Source: Paenibacillus flagellatus (lineage in GTDB: Bacteria; Bacillota; Bacilli; Paenibacillales; NBRC-103111). From it: a DNA stretch of 64,000 bases. Every line of letters starts with the position of its first letter. Position 1 is the stretch's first letter. This document shows, one piece after another, positions 18,982 to 30,897 of the stretch. Both the position numbers and the translations under genes were made by a program. The notes below the pieces were generated by a model. That model made no database searches, was not told where the DNA came from, and was given only the letters and a program-made list of their open reading frames with translations. Where the stretch lies: NCBI RefSeq assembly GCF_003217775.1, contig NZ_QJVJ01000021.1, positions 1 to 64,000 on the forward strand, in the 5' to 3' direction.

Positions 18982-19836
18982 ATGAAAATATACGAAAAGG
19001 CGCCGGCCAAAATCAATTTGCTGCTGGACGTGCTCCACAAACGGGACGACGGCTACCACGAGGTCGAGATGGTGATGACGATGGTCGACCTGGCGGACCG
19101 TCTGGAAATGCAGGAGCTTCCGCGCGATACGATCATTATATCGAGCCAAGCCGGCTACATCCCGCTGGACGAGAAAAACTTGGCGTTTCAGGCCGCGAAG
19201 CTGATCAAAGAACGGTACGACGTCGCAAGCGGCGTCTATATTCATTTGGATAAACGGATTCCGGTCGCCGCCGGTCTCGCCGGCGGGAGCAGCGACGCGG
19301 CCGCCGCCCTGCGCGGGCTGAATCGGCTGTGGAAGCTGAACATTCCGACGGAGGAGCTGCAGAAGCTGGGCGCCGAGCTGGGGTCCGACGTGCCGTTCTG
19401 CGTGACGGGAGGTACGGCCGTCGCCAGAGGGCGGGGAGAGGTGCTGGAGCCCATCGAGGGTCCCCCCCAATGCTGGGTCATTTTGGCGAAGCCGCCGATC
19501 CACGTCTCGACGCAGGAAATATACGGCCGTCTGAACGTCGGAGCGATCGAACGCCATCCGTCGACGGCCGACATGCTGCGGGCGATCCGGGAGAAGCGGT
19601 TCGCCGACATGTGCGGTGCGATGGGCAACGTGCTGGAGGATATTACGATCCGGCATTATCCGGAAGTGCGCCAGATCAAAGAATGCATGCTCCGGCTCGG
19701 GGCGGACGGCGCCATGATGTCGGGAAGCGGGCCGACCGTGTTCGGCCTCGTGCAGAAGCAATCGAAGCTTGCGCGCATTTATAACGGCTTGCGCGGATTT
19801 TGCAAAGACGTGTACGCGGTCCGGCTTCTTCCGTAA
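18982..19836 (+). CDS. ispE: 4-diphosphocytidyl-2-C-methyl-D-erythritol kinase
   Basis: 284 aa GHMP kinase of the MEP isoprenoid pathway; phosphorylates the 2-hydroxyl of CDP-ME. N-terminal [12 protein letters not shown] with the substrate Lys, DGYHEV near residue 24, the ATP loop [16 protein letters not shown] at about residues 93-108, and the C-terminal [15 protein letters not shown] with AAGAAGGTGG. Standard length. Confidence 0.95.
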   Translation: MKIYEKAPAKINLLLDVLHKRDDGYHEVEMVMTMVDLADRLEMQELPRDTIIISSQAGYIPLDEKNLAFQAAKLIKERYDVASGVYIHLDKRIPVAAGLAGGSSDAAAALRGLNRLWKLNIPTEELQKLGAELGSDVPFCVTGGTAVARGRGEVLEPIEGPPQCWVILAKPPIHVSTQEIYGRLNVGAIERHPSTADMLRAIREKRFADMCGAMGNVLEDITIRHYPEVRQIKECMLRLGADGAMMSGSGPTVFGLVQKQSKLARIYNGLRGFCKDVYAVRLLP

Positions 19837-19840
19837 GCGG

Positions 19841-19870
19841 TTGCGAAAACCCGGATGAAAATGATATATT
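19841..19870 (+). promoter_or_regulatory. Promoter of purR with possible PurBox
   Basis: TTGCGA (19841-19846), 18 bp, TATATT (19865-19870). Just downstream, TATTCGGAATTT (19881-19892) reads on the other strand as AATTCCGAATA, close to half of the PurR PurBox (CCGAAC core). Autoregulation of purR is known in Bacillus; the box here is imperfect. Confidence 0.5.
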
Positions 19871-19916
19871 TTCTGTATATTATTCGGAATTTTTGCGGTT
19901 GTGGGGGGAGAGGCGC

Positions 19917-20735
19917 GTGAAAAAGCTAAAACGTAGTGCCCGATTGGTGGAAATGACGCAATATTTGTTGTTTCGCCCCCATTCGCTCATACCGCTGACC
20001 GTATTCGCGGAACGGTACGCATCCGCCAAATCGTCGATCAGCGAAGATTTGGCTATCATCAAGGAAGTGTTCGAGGAAGAGGGGCTCGGCGAGCTTCATA
20101 CGCTCGCCGGCGCCGCCGGCGGCGTGAAGTTCACGCCGCGCATATCGAAGAGCGCGTCGCTCGGCATATTGGAAGACATCCGGAAGCAGCTCGAGCAGCC
20201 CGACCGGGTGCTGCCGGGCGGTTATTTATACATGAGCGACATGCTCGGCCAGCCGAATCTCGTCAACGAGGTCGGACGCATGTTCGCCACCGCATTCGCG
20301 AACAAGCCGCTGGACGTCGTCATGACCGTGGAGACGAAAGGCATCCCGATCGCGTATGCGACGGCTTCGTTCCTGAACTTGCCCGTCGTCATCGTGCGGC
20401 GCGACAATCGCGTCACCGAAGGGTCGGCCGTGAGCATCAACTACGTCTCCGGCTCCACCAAACGGATCTCGACGATGTCGCTCGGACGCCGCGCGCTGAG
20501 GGAGCAATCGAACGTGCTGATCATCGACGACTTCATGCGGGCCGGCGGAACGATCCAAGGCATGATCGATCTGCTGCGCGAGTTTCACGCCACGGTGCAA
20601 GGCGTCGGCGTATTCGTCGAGTCGGCCGAGGTGGACGAGCATCTGATCGAGGATTACGTCTCGATCGCCAAGCTGACGAGCGTCGATCCGAAGACGAAGC
20701 AAATCTCCGTGCTGCCGGGGACGTATTTCGCGTAA
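19917..20735 (+). CDS. purR: Purine operon repressor PurR
   Basis: 272 aa. Winged-helix N-terminal domain (about residues 1-75) joined to a phosphoribosyltransferase-like domain. The PRPP-binding loop [14 protein letters not shown] is at about residue 200. PurR represses purine genes; PRPP lifts repression. The GTG at 19917 follows GGGGGGAG. Upstream in-frame codons have no ribosome site and run into ispE. ridA follows closely. Confidence 0.95.
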   Translation: MKKLKRSARLVEMTQYLLFRPHSLIPLTVFAERYASAKSSISEDLAIIKEVFEEEGLGELHTLAGAAGGVKFTPRISKSASLGILEDIRKQLEQPDRVLPGGYLYMSDMLGQPNLVNEVGRMFATAFANKPLDVVMTVETKGIPIAYATASFLNLPVVIVRRDNRVTEGSAVSINYVSGSTKRISTMSLGRRALREQSNVLIIDDFMRAGGTIQGMIDLLREFHATVQGVGVFVESAEVDEHLIEDYVSIAKLTSVDPKTKQISVLPGTYFA

Positions 20736-20811
20736 TGACTTGCCTACAACGACCATTAAACCTACGCATCCCCGCAGCCGGACTGCGGGGAAGGACAAGG
20801 AGAATCGGATC

Positions 20812-21204
20812 ATGACCATTCAAATCGTATCGACCAACCAAGCGCCGGCCGCAATCGGCCCGTACTCGCAAGCGGTAACGTTCGGCAACCTCATCTTCAC
20901 CTCCGGGCAAATTCCGCTCGATGCGCAAGGCCAAATCGTGGAGGGCGGCATCGAAGAGCAGACGCACCAAGTATTCCGTAACTTGTCCGCCGTGCTGGAA
21001 GCGGCCGGCGCCACCTTCGCCGACGTCGTAAAAGCGACCGTCTTCATCAAGGACATGAACCAGTTCGCGGCGGTCAATCAAATCTACGCTTCGTACTTCG
21101 GCGACCATAAGCCGGCACGCTCTACCGTCGAGGTAGCCCGCTTGCCGAGAGACGTTCTTGTCGAAATTGAATTGATCGCGACGAAAACTGTCGAAAAAGT
21201 TTAA
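20812..21204 (+). CDS. ridA: RidA family enamine/imine deaminase (YabJ)
   Basis: 130 aa. Hydrolyses reactive 2-aminoacrylate-type enamines. Hallmarks are AIGPYSQAV near residue 16, FTSGQIPLD near 29, and the catalytic Arg and Glu in [12 protein letters not shown] and VEIELIA. ATG at 20812 with AAGGAGAA. A CCCCGCAG/CTGCGGGG hairpin (20770-20790) without T-run lies between purR and ridA. B. subtilis has the same purR-yabJ-spoVG order. Confidence 0.95.
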   Translation: MTIQIVSTNQAPAAIGPYSQAVTFGNLIFTSGQIPLDAQGQIVEGGIEEQTHQVFRNLSAVLEAAGATFADVVKATVFIKDMNQFAAVNQIYASYFGDHKPARSTVEVARLPRDVLVEIELIATKTVEKV

Positions 21205-21252
21205 ATAGCAAATAAATTTAAAAAAAATCCGAACTTTTCGGCAAAATCTAGG

Positions 21253-21280
21253 AGGAGTTTGCTTAAAAATGTGGAAGTAT
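21253..21280 (+). promoter_or_regulatory. SigH promoter of spoVG
   Basis: AGGAGTTT (21253-21260) and GAAGTAT (21274-21280), with 17 bp between AGGA and GAA. This is the spacing of the B. subtilis spoVG SigH promoter. An A/T-rich tract (about 21200-21235) lies just upstream, where Bacillus has the AbrB-binding region. Confidence 0.7.
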
Positions 21281-21319
21281 AAACCAAGTCTTGCTAAGTG
21301 AAAAAGGTGGTGAACACAA

Positions 21320-21604
21320 GTGCAGATTACTGATGTGCGTCTTCGCCGGGTGAACTCCGAGGGAAGAATGAAAGCGATTGCTTCCATTACGATTGACAAC
21401 GAATTTGTCGTTCACGACATTCGCGTCATCGACGGAAACAATGGCATGTTCGTGGCGATGCCGAGCAAGCGGACTCCGGACGGAGAATTTCGGGATATTG
21501 CTCATCCGATTTCTTCCACGACTCGCGAAAAGATTCAAGCCGCTGTTTTGGCCGAATACGATCGGGTTTCCAGCGAGGAAGAAGTAATCGAAGAAGGAGC
21601 ATGA
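21320..21604 (+). CDS. spoVG: SpoVG, RNA/DNA-binding regulator
   Basis: 94 aa. Conserved regulator affecting septation in sporulation; homologues bind nucleic acid. Matches start [11 protein letters not shown], then MKAIASIT, and [13 protein letters not shown] near the C-terminus. GTG start with AAGGTGGTG upstream. SigH promoter and terminator are visible, so expression should rise at the onset of stationary phase. Confidence 0.95.
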   Translation: MQITDVRLRRVNSEGRMKAIASITIDNEFVVHDIRVIDGNNGMFVAMPSKRTPDGEFRDIAHPISSTTREKIQAAVLAEYDRVSSEEEVIEEGA

Positions 21605-21619
21605 GATAATAAAAATGCG

Positions 21620-21652
21620 AAAGAGGGCCTAGGTCGGGCTCTCTTTTCTTTT
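21620..21652 (+). terminator. Terminator after spoVG
   Basis: A 10-bp stem (AAAGAGGGCC/GGGCTCTCTTT with one G-U pair) leads into a T-rich tail. Confidence 0.75.
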
Positions 21653-21741
21653 GGCGGAAATTGCGATATATTCGATTAGGGCAACGACGCTTGCGGTACG
21701 AGCAAGCTTTTCGCGAACGTTTTGGGGGGAGGGTGAACCGA

Positions 21742-23145
21742 ATGCGGGTCTTGGGGGTAGTGTTGGCCGCAGGGCAAGGCAAACGGATGAAATCGAAGCT
21801 GTACAAGGTGCTGCATCCGGTATGCGGCAAGCCGATGGTGGGCCATGTGCTGGACGTGCTCGACGCGGTGCGGGCGGACCGGAAAGTCGTCATCGTCGGT
21901 CACGGCGCGGAAGCGGTCCAATCGTATGTCGGAGACCGGGCCGAATTCGCGCTCCAGGCGGAGCAGCTCGGCACGGGCCATGCCGTATTGATGGCGGCGC
22001 CGATGCTCGAGGGCGAGGACGGCATTACGGTCGTCATCTGCGGCGATACGCCGCTTATCCGGCCCGAATCGATCGAGGCGATGATTCGGCTGCACCGGGA
22101 GCAAGGCGCTGCGGCGACGCTCATGAGCGCCAAGCTGGAGTCGCCGCAAGGCTACGGACGCATCATCCGCAACGGGCAAGGGCATGTCGAGAAGATCGTG
22201 GAGCAAAAAGACTGCACGCCCGAACAGGACGCGATCGACGAAATCAATGCGGGCACGTACGTCTTCGACAATCGGAAGCTGTTCGCCGCTTTGTCGCAAG
22301 TGACGAACGACAACGCCCAGAACGAATATTATTTTACCGACGTAATCGGCATATTGCGGGGGCAAGGGGAGAAGGTGCTCGGCTACTGCACGACCGATGC
22401 TTCCGAATGGATCGGCGTCAACGACCGGATCGCCTTGTCGGAGGCGGAAAAATATATGCGCCAGCGGATTAACCGCGAACATATGGCGAACGGCGTCACG
22501 TTTATCGATCCGGCGGCCACGTACATCGAAAAGGACGTGCGGATCGGGGCCGATACGGTGCTGTATCCGGGCTCGTCGCTGCGCGGCCGGACGGTTGTCG
22601 GTGCGGACTGCGTCATCGGACCGGGCTGCGACATTACGGATTCGACGATCGGGGACGGGGTTCAGATCAAGCAATCGGTGCTGGCCGAAGCCGAGGTCGG
22701 CGACGGAACGACCGTAGGGCCCTTCGCCTATCTGCGCCCGGGAGCGAAGCTGGAAGCGAACGTGAAGATCGGCGATTTCGTCGAGATCAAGAACGCGACG
22801 ATCGGCGAAGGCTCGAAGGTGTCGCATCTGAGCTATGTCGGCGACGCCAGCGTCGGCCGGAACGTGAACGTCGGCTGCGGCGCAATTACGGTCAATTACG
22901 ACGGGTACAACAAGCACAAGACGGTGATCGGCGACGATGCGTTCGTCGGCAGCAACGTGAACCTGATCGCTCCGATTACGATCGGACAAGGCGCTTATGT
23001 CGTAGCGGGCTCGACGGTTACGCAGGACGTGCCGGACAACGACGTCGCGATCGCCCGCGAGCGTCAAACGAACAAGGGGCCGGGCTACGCCGAGAAGCTG
23101 CGCAGCCGGTTCAAGGCGGCCAAGGAAAACAAGTCGAAGACGTGA
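21742..23145 (+). CDS. glmU: Bifunctional UDP-GlcNAc pyrophosphorylase / GlcN-1-P acetyltransferase
   Basis: 467 aa. Makes UDP-GlcNAc for peptidoglycan and teichoic acid. N-terminal uridyltransferase with LAAGQGKRMKSKL near residue 8 and ICGDTPL near 100; C-terminal left-handed beta-helix from about 255 with hexapeptide repeats and NYDGYNKHKT near 393 (acetyltransferase active site). ATG at 21742 with GGGGGGAGGG. In B. subtilis prs follows; here ctc starts after 65 bp. Confidence 0.96.
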   Translation: MRVLGVVLAAGQGKRMKSKLYKVLHPVCGKPMVGHVLDVLDAVRADRKVVIVGHGAEAVQSYVGDRAEFALQAEQLGTGHAVLMAAPMLEGEDGITVVICGDTPLIRPESIEAMIRLHREQGAAATLMSAKLESPQGYGRIIRNGQGHVEKIVEQKDCTPEQDAIDEINAGTYVFDNRKLFAALSQVTNDNAQNEYYFTDVIGILRGQGEKVLGYCTTDASEWIGVNDRIALSEAEKYMRQRINREHMANGVTFIDPAATYIEKDVRIGADTVLYPGSSLRGRTVVGADCVIGPGCDITDSTIGDGVQIKQSVLAEAEVGDGTTVGPFAYLRPGAKLEANVKIGDFVEIKNATIGEGSKVSHLSYVGDASVGRNVNVGCGAITVNYDGYNKHKTVIGDDAFVGSNVNLIAPITIGQGAYVVAGSTVTQDVPDNDVAIARERQTNKGPGYAEKLRSRFKAAKENKSKT

Positions 23146-23210
23146 CGTTTCGAACCTTCTCCAGATGGGTAAGTTAGAGAAGACATCCATTTTGGTCAGG
23201 AGGTATTCGA

Positions 23211-23858
23211 ATGGACACGTTGTTAAAGGCGGAAATCCGCAGCGATCGCGTCACCAAATCCGACTTGAAGCAGATGAGGGACCACGGCAAGGTGCCTGCC
23301 GTCGTATACGGCAAAAAGGTGCCGAGCACCCCGATCGTCATCGACGAGAAGCAGTTGGCGGCGGTTCTGCGCCGCAATCCGCACTCCATAATCGAGATGG
23401 ATATCCCCGAGGTCGGCAAACATCCGGTCATGATCAGCGGCATGCAGCGCGACAGCATCCAGCGCCATCTGCTTCATATCGATTTTCATCAGATCAATAT
23501 GGACGAACCGGTCCGGACGACCGTCGCCCTCGAATTTACCGGGGAATCGCCGGCGCAGAAGGAAGGCGGCGTCTTGACGGCGGTCCTGCACGAGGTCGAG
23601 GTGCGCTGTCTGCCGAACCATCTGCCGACCGCGATCGCCGTCGACATCAGCGGGCTGCAGCTCGGCGAAAGCTTCTTGGCGAAAGATTTGCGGCTACCGC
23701 CGGAAATCGAGCTGAAGACCGACGAGAACGCCGTGCTTGCCACGATACTCGTGCCGCAGAAGGCTTCGGAGGAAGCGGAAGCGATGGCCGAAGAGGCGAA
23801 TGCCGACAACGCAGGGAAGGCCGTCGAGCCGGCTGCGGAAACCGCGGACCAGAGCTGA
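23211..23858 (+). CDS. ctc: 50S ribosomal protein L25/Ctc
   Basis: 215 aa, L25 fused to a TL5-type C-terminal domain, binding 5S rRNA. N-terminal domain about residues 1-92 (VPAVVYGK, HPVMISGMQRD), C-terminal domain to about 185, and then an acidic Glu/Ala-rich tail. In B. subtilis it is a general stress protein. AGGAGG site 9 nt before ATG. The usual upstream neighbour prs is absent. Confidence 0.95.
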   Translation: MDTLLKAEIRSDRVTKSDLKQMRDHGKVPAVVYGKKVPSTPIVIDEKQLAAVLRRNPHSIIEMDIPEVGKHPVMISGMQRDSIQRHLLHIDFHQINMDEPVRTTVALEFTGESPAQKEGGVLTAVLHEVEVRCLPNHLPTAIAVDISGLQLGESFLAKDLRLPPEIELKTDENAVLATILVPQKASEEAEAMAEEANADNAGKAVEPAAETADQS

Positions 23859-23879
23859 CCCGCCGAGGCGGCAGACGAA

Positions 23880-23915
23880 AGGGTTACGATCCGGACGGAA
23901 TCGTAACCCTCTTTG
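23880..23915. terminator. Bidirectional terminator between ctc and the small minus-strand gene
   Basis: A perfect 11-bp stem (AGGGTTACGAT and complement) with a 9-nt loop. Plus side runs into CTTTGC, minus side into TTTCG. It serves both converging genes. Confidence 0.75.
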
Positions 23916-23945
23916 CATGTTCTGTTATCATAAGATTGCGGATCG

Positions 23946-24146
23946 TCAATAACCCGGCCTGGAAACGAATGTATATAAATTCCGGTTGTAGTACGTGCTG
24001 TTTACTTTGATGAACGATTGCGTGACGCGTTCGACGTATCCGATATCACGGTGATGCTGATCCAAGTAAATTTGCACCGGAACTTCATGTTCGATATGAT
24101 CTTGAAAATGACGGTCTTCCGAAATTTTATCGCCGTTCGAATACAT
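23946..24146 (-). CDS. Small conserved-looking protein of unknown function
   Basis: 66 aa, not recognised. Rich in His, Gln, Asp and aromatic residues; no membrane segment, no cysteine. The middle (PVQIYLDQHHRDIGYVERVT) reads like a small beta-barrel with a QSFIKVNSTYYNR strand. Coding is supported by a GAGGGTGG site 5 nt before ATG, a shared terminator after the stop, and protein-like composition. It is transcribed divergently from pth. Confidence 0.6.
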   Translation of the reverse strand: MYSNGDKISEDRHFQDHIEHEVPVQIYLDQHHRDIGYVERVTQSFIKVNSTYYNRNLYTFVSRPGY

Positions 24147-24252
24147 ACATCCACCCTCGCTTTAATCGGATTTGCTAACATAGACAATCAGGCAGGGCAT
24201 TTCGTTGCATGAAGGAAATGATTTTTTTCGGAGAGGAATCGGTGAGACGAAC

Positions 24253-24813
24253 ATGAAATGGATCGTCGGTCTCGGCAACCCCGGAGCCGCTTACCGCAAC
24301 AACCGCCACAACGTAGGCTTTATGGTGCTGGATCGCGCCGCCGAACGCTGGGGAATAACGATCGGCCAAAACAAGTTCAAGGCCCAAATCGGGGAAGGGC
24401 ACGTCAAGGGGCAAAAGGTGTACTTGATCAAGCCGATGACGTACATGAACTTGTCGGGCGAATCGATGCGGGCGTTCATGGACTTTTACAAGGTGCCGCT
24501 CGAAGACTGCGTCGTCGTTTACGACGATCTCGATACGCCGTTCGGTCAAATCCGGCTGCGGTACCAGGGCAGCGCCGGCGGCCACAACGGCATCAAGTCG
24601 ATCATCCAGCACATGGGAACGCAGACGTTCGACCGGATTCGCGTAGGGGTATCGCGTCCGGCGCCGGGCTTCAATATCGCGGATTACGTGCTGGCGGACT
24701 TTACGAAGGAAGAAGCGAAGACGCTGCCCGATATCGTGGAGAAGTCGGTGGACGCGCTCGAGTTCGCGCTGGAGCACGATTTCAATAAGACGATGGCCAA
24801 ATTCAACGCATGA
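24253..24813 (+). CDS. pth: Peptidyl-tRNA hydrolase
   Basis: 186 aa. Releases peptides from prematurely dropped peptidyl-tRNA; called spoVC in Bacillus. Catalytic Asn and His in GLGNPGAAY and RHNVGF near residues 9-24, the Asp in YDDLDTPFG near 93, and GSAGGHNGIKS near 107. ATG at 24253 begins the conserved MKWIVGLGNPG; the frame is open 48 nt upstream but without family match. GGTGA lies 7 nt upstream. Confidence 0.95.
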   Translation: MKWIVGLGNPGAAYRNNRHNVGFMVLDRAAERWGITIGQNKFKAQIGEGHVKGQKVYLIKPMTYMNLSGESMRAFMDFYKVPLEDCVVVYDDLDTPFGQIRLRYQGSAGGHNGIKSIIQHMGTQTFDRIRVGVSRPAPGFNIADYVLADFTKEEAKTLPDIVEKSVDALEFALEHDFNKTMAKFNA

Positions 24814-24859
24814 TCGGGGCCGAGACCGGGGGCCGAGCCGAAATCCGTTCCGTTCGAAC

Positions 24860-24889
24860 GCTTAATTTTACGCGAATGTGTTCATACTA
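24860..24889 (+). promoter_or_regulatory. Candidate SigF-type promoter of fin
   Basis: GCTTA (24860-24864), 18 bp, CATACTA (24883-24889). It matches GYWTA / CATACTA and mirrors the gin promoter. Fin is made under SigF in Bacillus. Confidence 0.6.
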
Positions 24890-24948
24890 GAACTTGAACG
24901 CCGTATAGCGAACGCGAATCGCATACGACCTTCAGGGGAGGTATACAT

Positions 24949-25179
24949 ATGACCGTAAAGTATGTTTGTCGGCATTGTTCCACGGCATTGGGCGAGATCG
25001 ACAATCCGCAGGTGAACGAGCTTCAGCTCGGATTCCATTTCTTGACCCCCGAGGAACGCAGCGATATAATTACGTATAACCAGAGCGGCGACGTCGTCGT
25101 CAAGCTGACGTGCGACTATTGCCGGAAAGCGCTTGACGAGCACCCGGAATTGACTCTGGTCGAGAGCCCGCTTCAATAA
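24949..25179 (+). CDS. fin: Anti-sigma-F factor Fin (YabK)
   Basis: 76 aa. Binds core RNA polymerase and helps the forespore switch from SigF to SigG. Zinc pairs CRHC near residue 7 and CDYC near 56, plus LGFHFLTPEERSDII between them, match the family. ATG with AGGGGAGG. Same location as in B. subtilis, between pth and mfd. Confidence 0.94.
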   Translation: MTVKYVCRHCSTALGEIDNPQVNELQLGFHFLTPEERSDIITYNQSGDVVVKLTCDYCRKALDEHPELTLVESPLQ

Positions 25180-25234
25180 TCGGCGGATCGGCCGGGACTG
25201 GTTATTTACCGAAACCCCGATCGACGGATGCGAC

Positions 25235-25269
25235 AAGGCCTAGGCACCTTCGCCAAGGCTTTCTTTTTG
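25235..25269 (+). terminator. Terminator after fin
   Basis: AAGGCCTAGGC pairs with GCCAAGGCTTT (one mismatch, one G-U), 6-nt loop, then TTTCTTTTT. The mfd ribosome site follows. Confidence 0.7.
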
Positions 25270-25297
25270 GTTTGCTCGCATAAAGGAGTGTTTACTT

Positions 25298-28805
<3,508 letters not shown>

Positions 28806-28819
<14 letters not shown>

Positions 28820-29933
28820 CCGCAGCAAAACCGCCCGTCGGGCATCCGCGGCCATCGCGGCGTTCGTCGTGGCGTCCGTGATCGTGACCGGATGCGGAAA
28901 AGATAAAAACAATGCGGGAGCGGCGACCGATACGTCCAATCCGGACGTCGTCGCCACGTACAAAGAGGGAGGACAAGTGACGCGCGGGGAATACGACAAG
29001 TTCGTCGGCGCGATCAAGTTTTTTAACCCGATGTACGCCCAATTCGAGACGGACCCTTCGTTCCAGGAGCATATGGTGAAGCAGCTGATCGCCTTCAAGG
29101 TGCTCGGCGCCAAAGCGGACGAGCCCTCCAAGAAGGACGCCGAGACGAAGGCGACCGAGCAGGTCGATCAGATCAAGCAATACTTCGAGCAACAGGGCGG
29201 AGACAAAAACGCGCTCGATACCCAGCTGAAAACCGTCAACATTACGCAAGACGACTTGAAAAATTACGTTCGTCAAAGCCTCGTCGTGCTGAACGATGCG
29301 GAGAAGAAAGTGACGGACGATCAGGTGAAGGCGAAATACGACGAGAACGCGAAGGCGAACGCGTATACGATCGCGACCGTGAGCCACATTCTCGTCTCGC
29401 TGAAGGATGAAAACCAGGAGAAAGAGATCCGCACGAAAGAAGAAGCGTTGGCCCGCGCCAAGGAAGTGAAGCAGAAGCTGGACGCCGGCGGCGACTTCGC
29501 CGAGCTGGCGAAGCAATATTCCGACGACGGCGGCTCCAAAAATAACGGCGGCAAGTACGAGAACGCCGAGGTGGGCCAGTGGCTGGAAGGCTTCAAAAAG
29601 GCGGCGATCGAGCTGCCGATCGGCCAGATCAGCGAACCGGTCGAAACCGAGTACGGCTACCACATCATGAAAGTCGAGGCGCGCAAGACGAAGACGCTGG
29701 ACGAAGTGAAGGACCAGATCAAGTCCGAGCAGGCCGAAGCGCAAGTGATGGATTTCATCGATAAAGAATTGCCCGGTCTCATCGAGAAAATCGATACGGC
29801 CAAGCTGCCTCAACCGGCGCCGGCGCCTGCGACGCCGAATACGGGGACGGGCACGGGCACGACGACGCCTGCGCCGTCCGGTACCGATCAACAGCAGCCG
29901 GCCCAGCAACAGCCGGCCACGACAACGAAATAA
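28806..29933 (+). CDS. PrsA-like foldase lipoprotein (parvulin PPIase)
   Basis: 375 aa. Extracytoplasmic chaperone with lipobox IVTGC (Cys30), SurA-type N-terminal helical region (about 50-190), parvulin domain (about 195-300; SHILVSLKDE, GGDFAELAKQYSDD, YGYHIMKVE), and a Pro/Thr/Gln-rich tail. It likely folds secreted proteins at the membrane-wall interface. ATG with AAAGGAGAG inside the mfd end, so coupled to mfd. B. subtilis has no prsA here. Confidence 0.9.
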
Positions 29934-29940
29934 TCGCGAG

Positions 29941-29965
29941 GACGCCCGACATCCGGGCGTCTTTT
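29941..29965 (+). terminator. Terminator after the PrsA-like gene
   Basis: Stem GACGCCCG/CGGGCGTC with 5-nt loop, then TTTTCG. Confidence 0.85.
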
Positions 29966-29993
29966 CGTTTGCTTCGCCCTTCCTTCCCCTCCT

Positions 29994-30023
29994 GCATAAG
30001 AAATTGGGAGCAGTAACATACTA
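29994..30023 (+). promoter_or_regulatory. SigG promoter of spoVT
   Basis: GCATA (29994-29998), 18 bp, CATACTA (30017-30023): a full match to the SigG consensus. spoVT is a SigG gene in B. subtilis. Confidence 0.75.
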
Positions 30024-30241
30024 ATGGCAGACATTAAAAGAAAGAAAACCTTCCCTGTAACGCCCCCGTCAGGCGTTTCAACGGCCAGCGGCAGGCGGCG
30101 GTTTTTCTTGGTCCGGAAAGCGGCGGTTCGTGCCCATGAGCGAATCCGGCTTTTCTGAAACGTTCCAACCGATACTTCAGCATACAGCATCACCATCCAG
30201 TCGTATCTAAAACTTCATTGGAAAGTGAGGCAACCAGAATC
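30024..30241 (+). other. Long spoVT leader
   Basis: About 210 nt separate the SigG promoter from spoVT. The stretch includes AACGCC/GGCGTT (30059-30077) and G/C-rich inverted words around 30090-30130, but no recognised riboswitch and no convincing small gene. Confidence 0.4.
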
Positions 30242-30784
30242 ATGAAAGCAACTGGAATTGTTCGTCGGATCGATGATTTGGGCAGGGTCGTCATACCGAA
30301 AGAAATTCGTCGCACATTGCGGATTCGCGAAGGCGATCCGCTCGAAATATTCGTCGATCGCGACGGCGAAGTGATTTTGAAAAAATATTCTCCCATCGGG
30401 GAGCTCGGGGACTTCGCCAAAGAATATGCCGAATCGCTGTACGAAAGCACGAACCACATTACGATGATTTCCGACCGGGATACCGTTATCGCCGTCGCCG
30501 GAGGGTCGAAGAAGGAATATTTGGAGAAGCCGATCGGCCCGATCGTGGAAACCTGCATGGAGAACCGCAAGGCGACCGTCGAGACGAATGCGGGGCAATA
30601 CGAAATTTGCAAAGATTTGAGCGAAACGTACAGCGCGTACGTCATCGCCCCGATCGTGGCGGGCGGCGACCCGATCGGCTCGGTTATTTTGGTCAGCAAG
30701 GACGAAACCGTCAAGATGGGACAGATGGAGCAAAAGATGGCGGAAACCGCCGCCGCTTTTCTGGCCAAGCAAATGGAGCAATAA
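30242..30784 (+). CDS. spoVT: Stage V sporulation protein T
   Basis: 180 aa forespore regulator that tunes SigG genes. N-terminal AbrB-type domain (MKATGIVRRIDDLGRVVIP, then RRTLRI) and C-terminal GAF-like domain (about 60-178). ATG at 30242 begins the conserved domain; the site is GTGAGG, rather far upstream. It is a paralogue of AbrB in this window (8871-9134). Confidence 0.95.
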   Translation: MKATGIVRRIDDLGRVVIPKEIRRTLRIREGDPLEIFVDRDGEVILKKYSPIGELGDFAKEYAESLYESTNHITMISDRDTVIAVAGGSKKEYLEKPIGPIVETCMENRKATVETNAGQYEICKDLSETYSAYVIAPIVAGGDPIGSVILVSKDETVKMGQMEQKMAETAAAFLAKQMEQ

Positions 30785-30817
30785 CGATTCGGACGGTGCT
30801 ACCGGCTTCCCGGCGAC

Positions 30818-30847
30818 GCTTCGCAAGCTCGCCGGCGAAGCTTTTTT
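30818..30847 (+). terminator. Terminator after spoVT
   Basis: Stem GCTTCGC/GCGAAGC with a 10-nt loop, then TTTTTT. Confidence 0.8.
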
Positions 30848-30897
30848 CGCGTCGATGCGGTATAATGGAGCAAAACGCGTCCGTGGAGGAGAGCGCC

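Noticed and set aside
30607-30897. Long N-terminal extension of the yabM frame
   Set aside because: It lies inside spoVT in another frame; the ATG at 30898 has a strong ribosome site and begins the family match.
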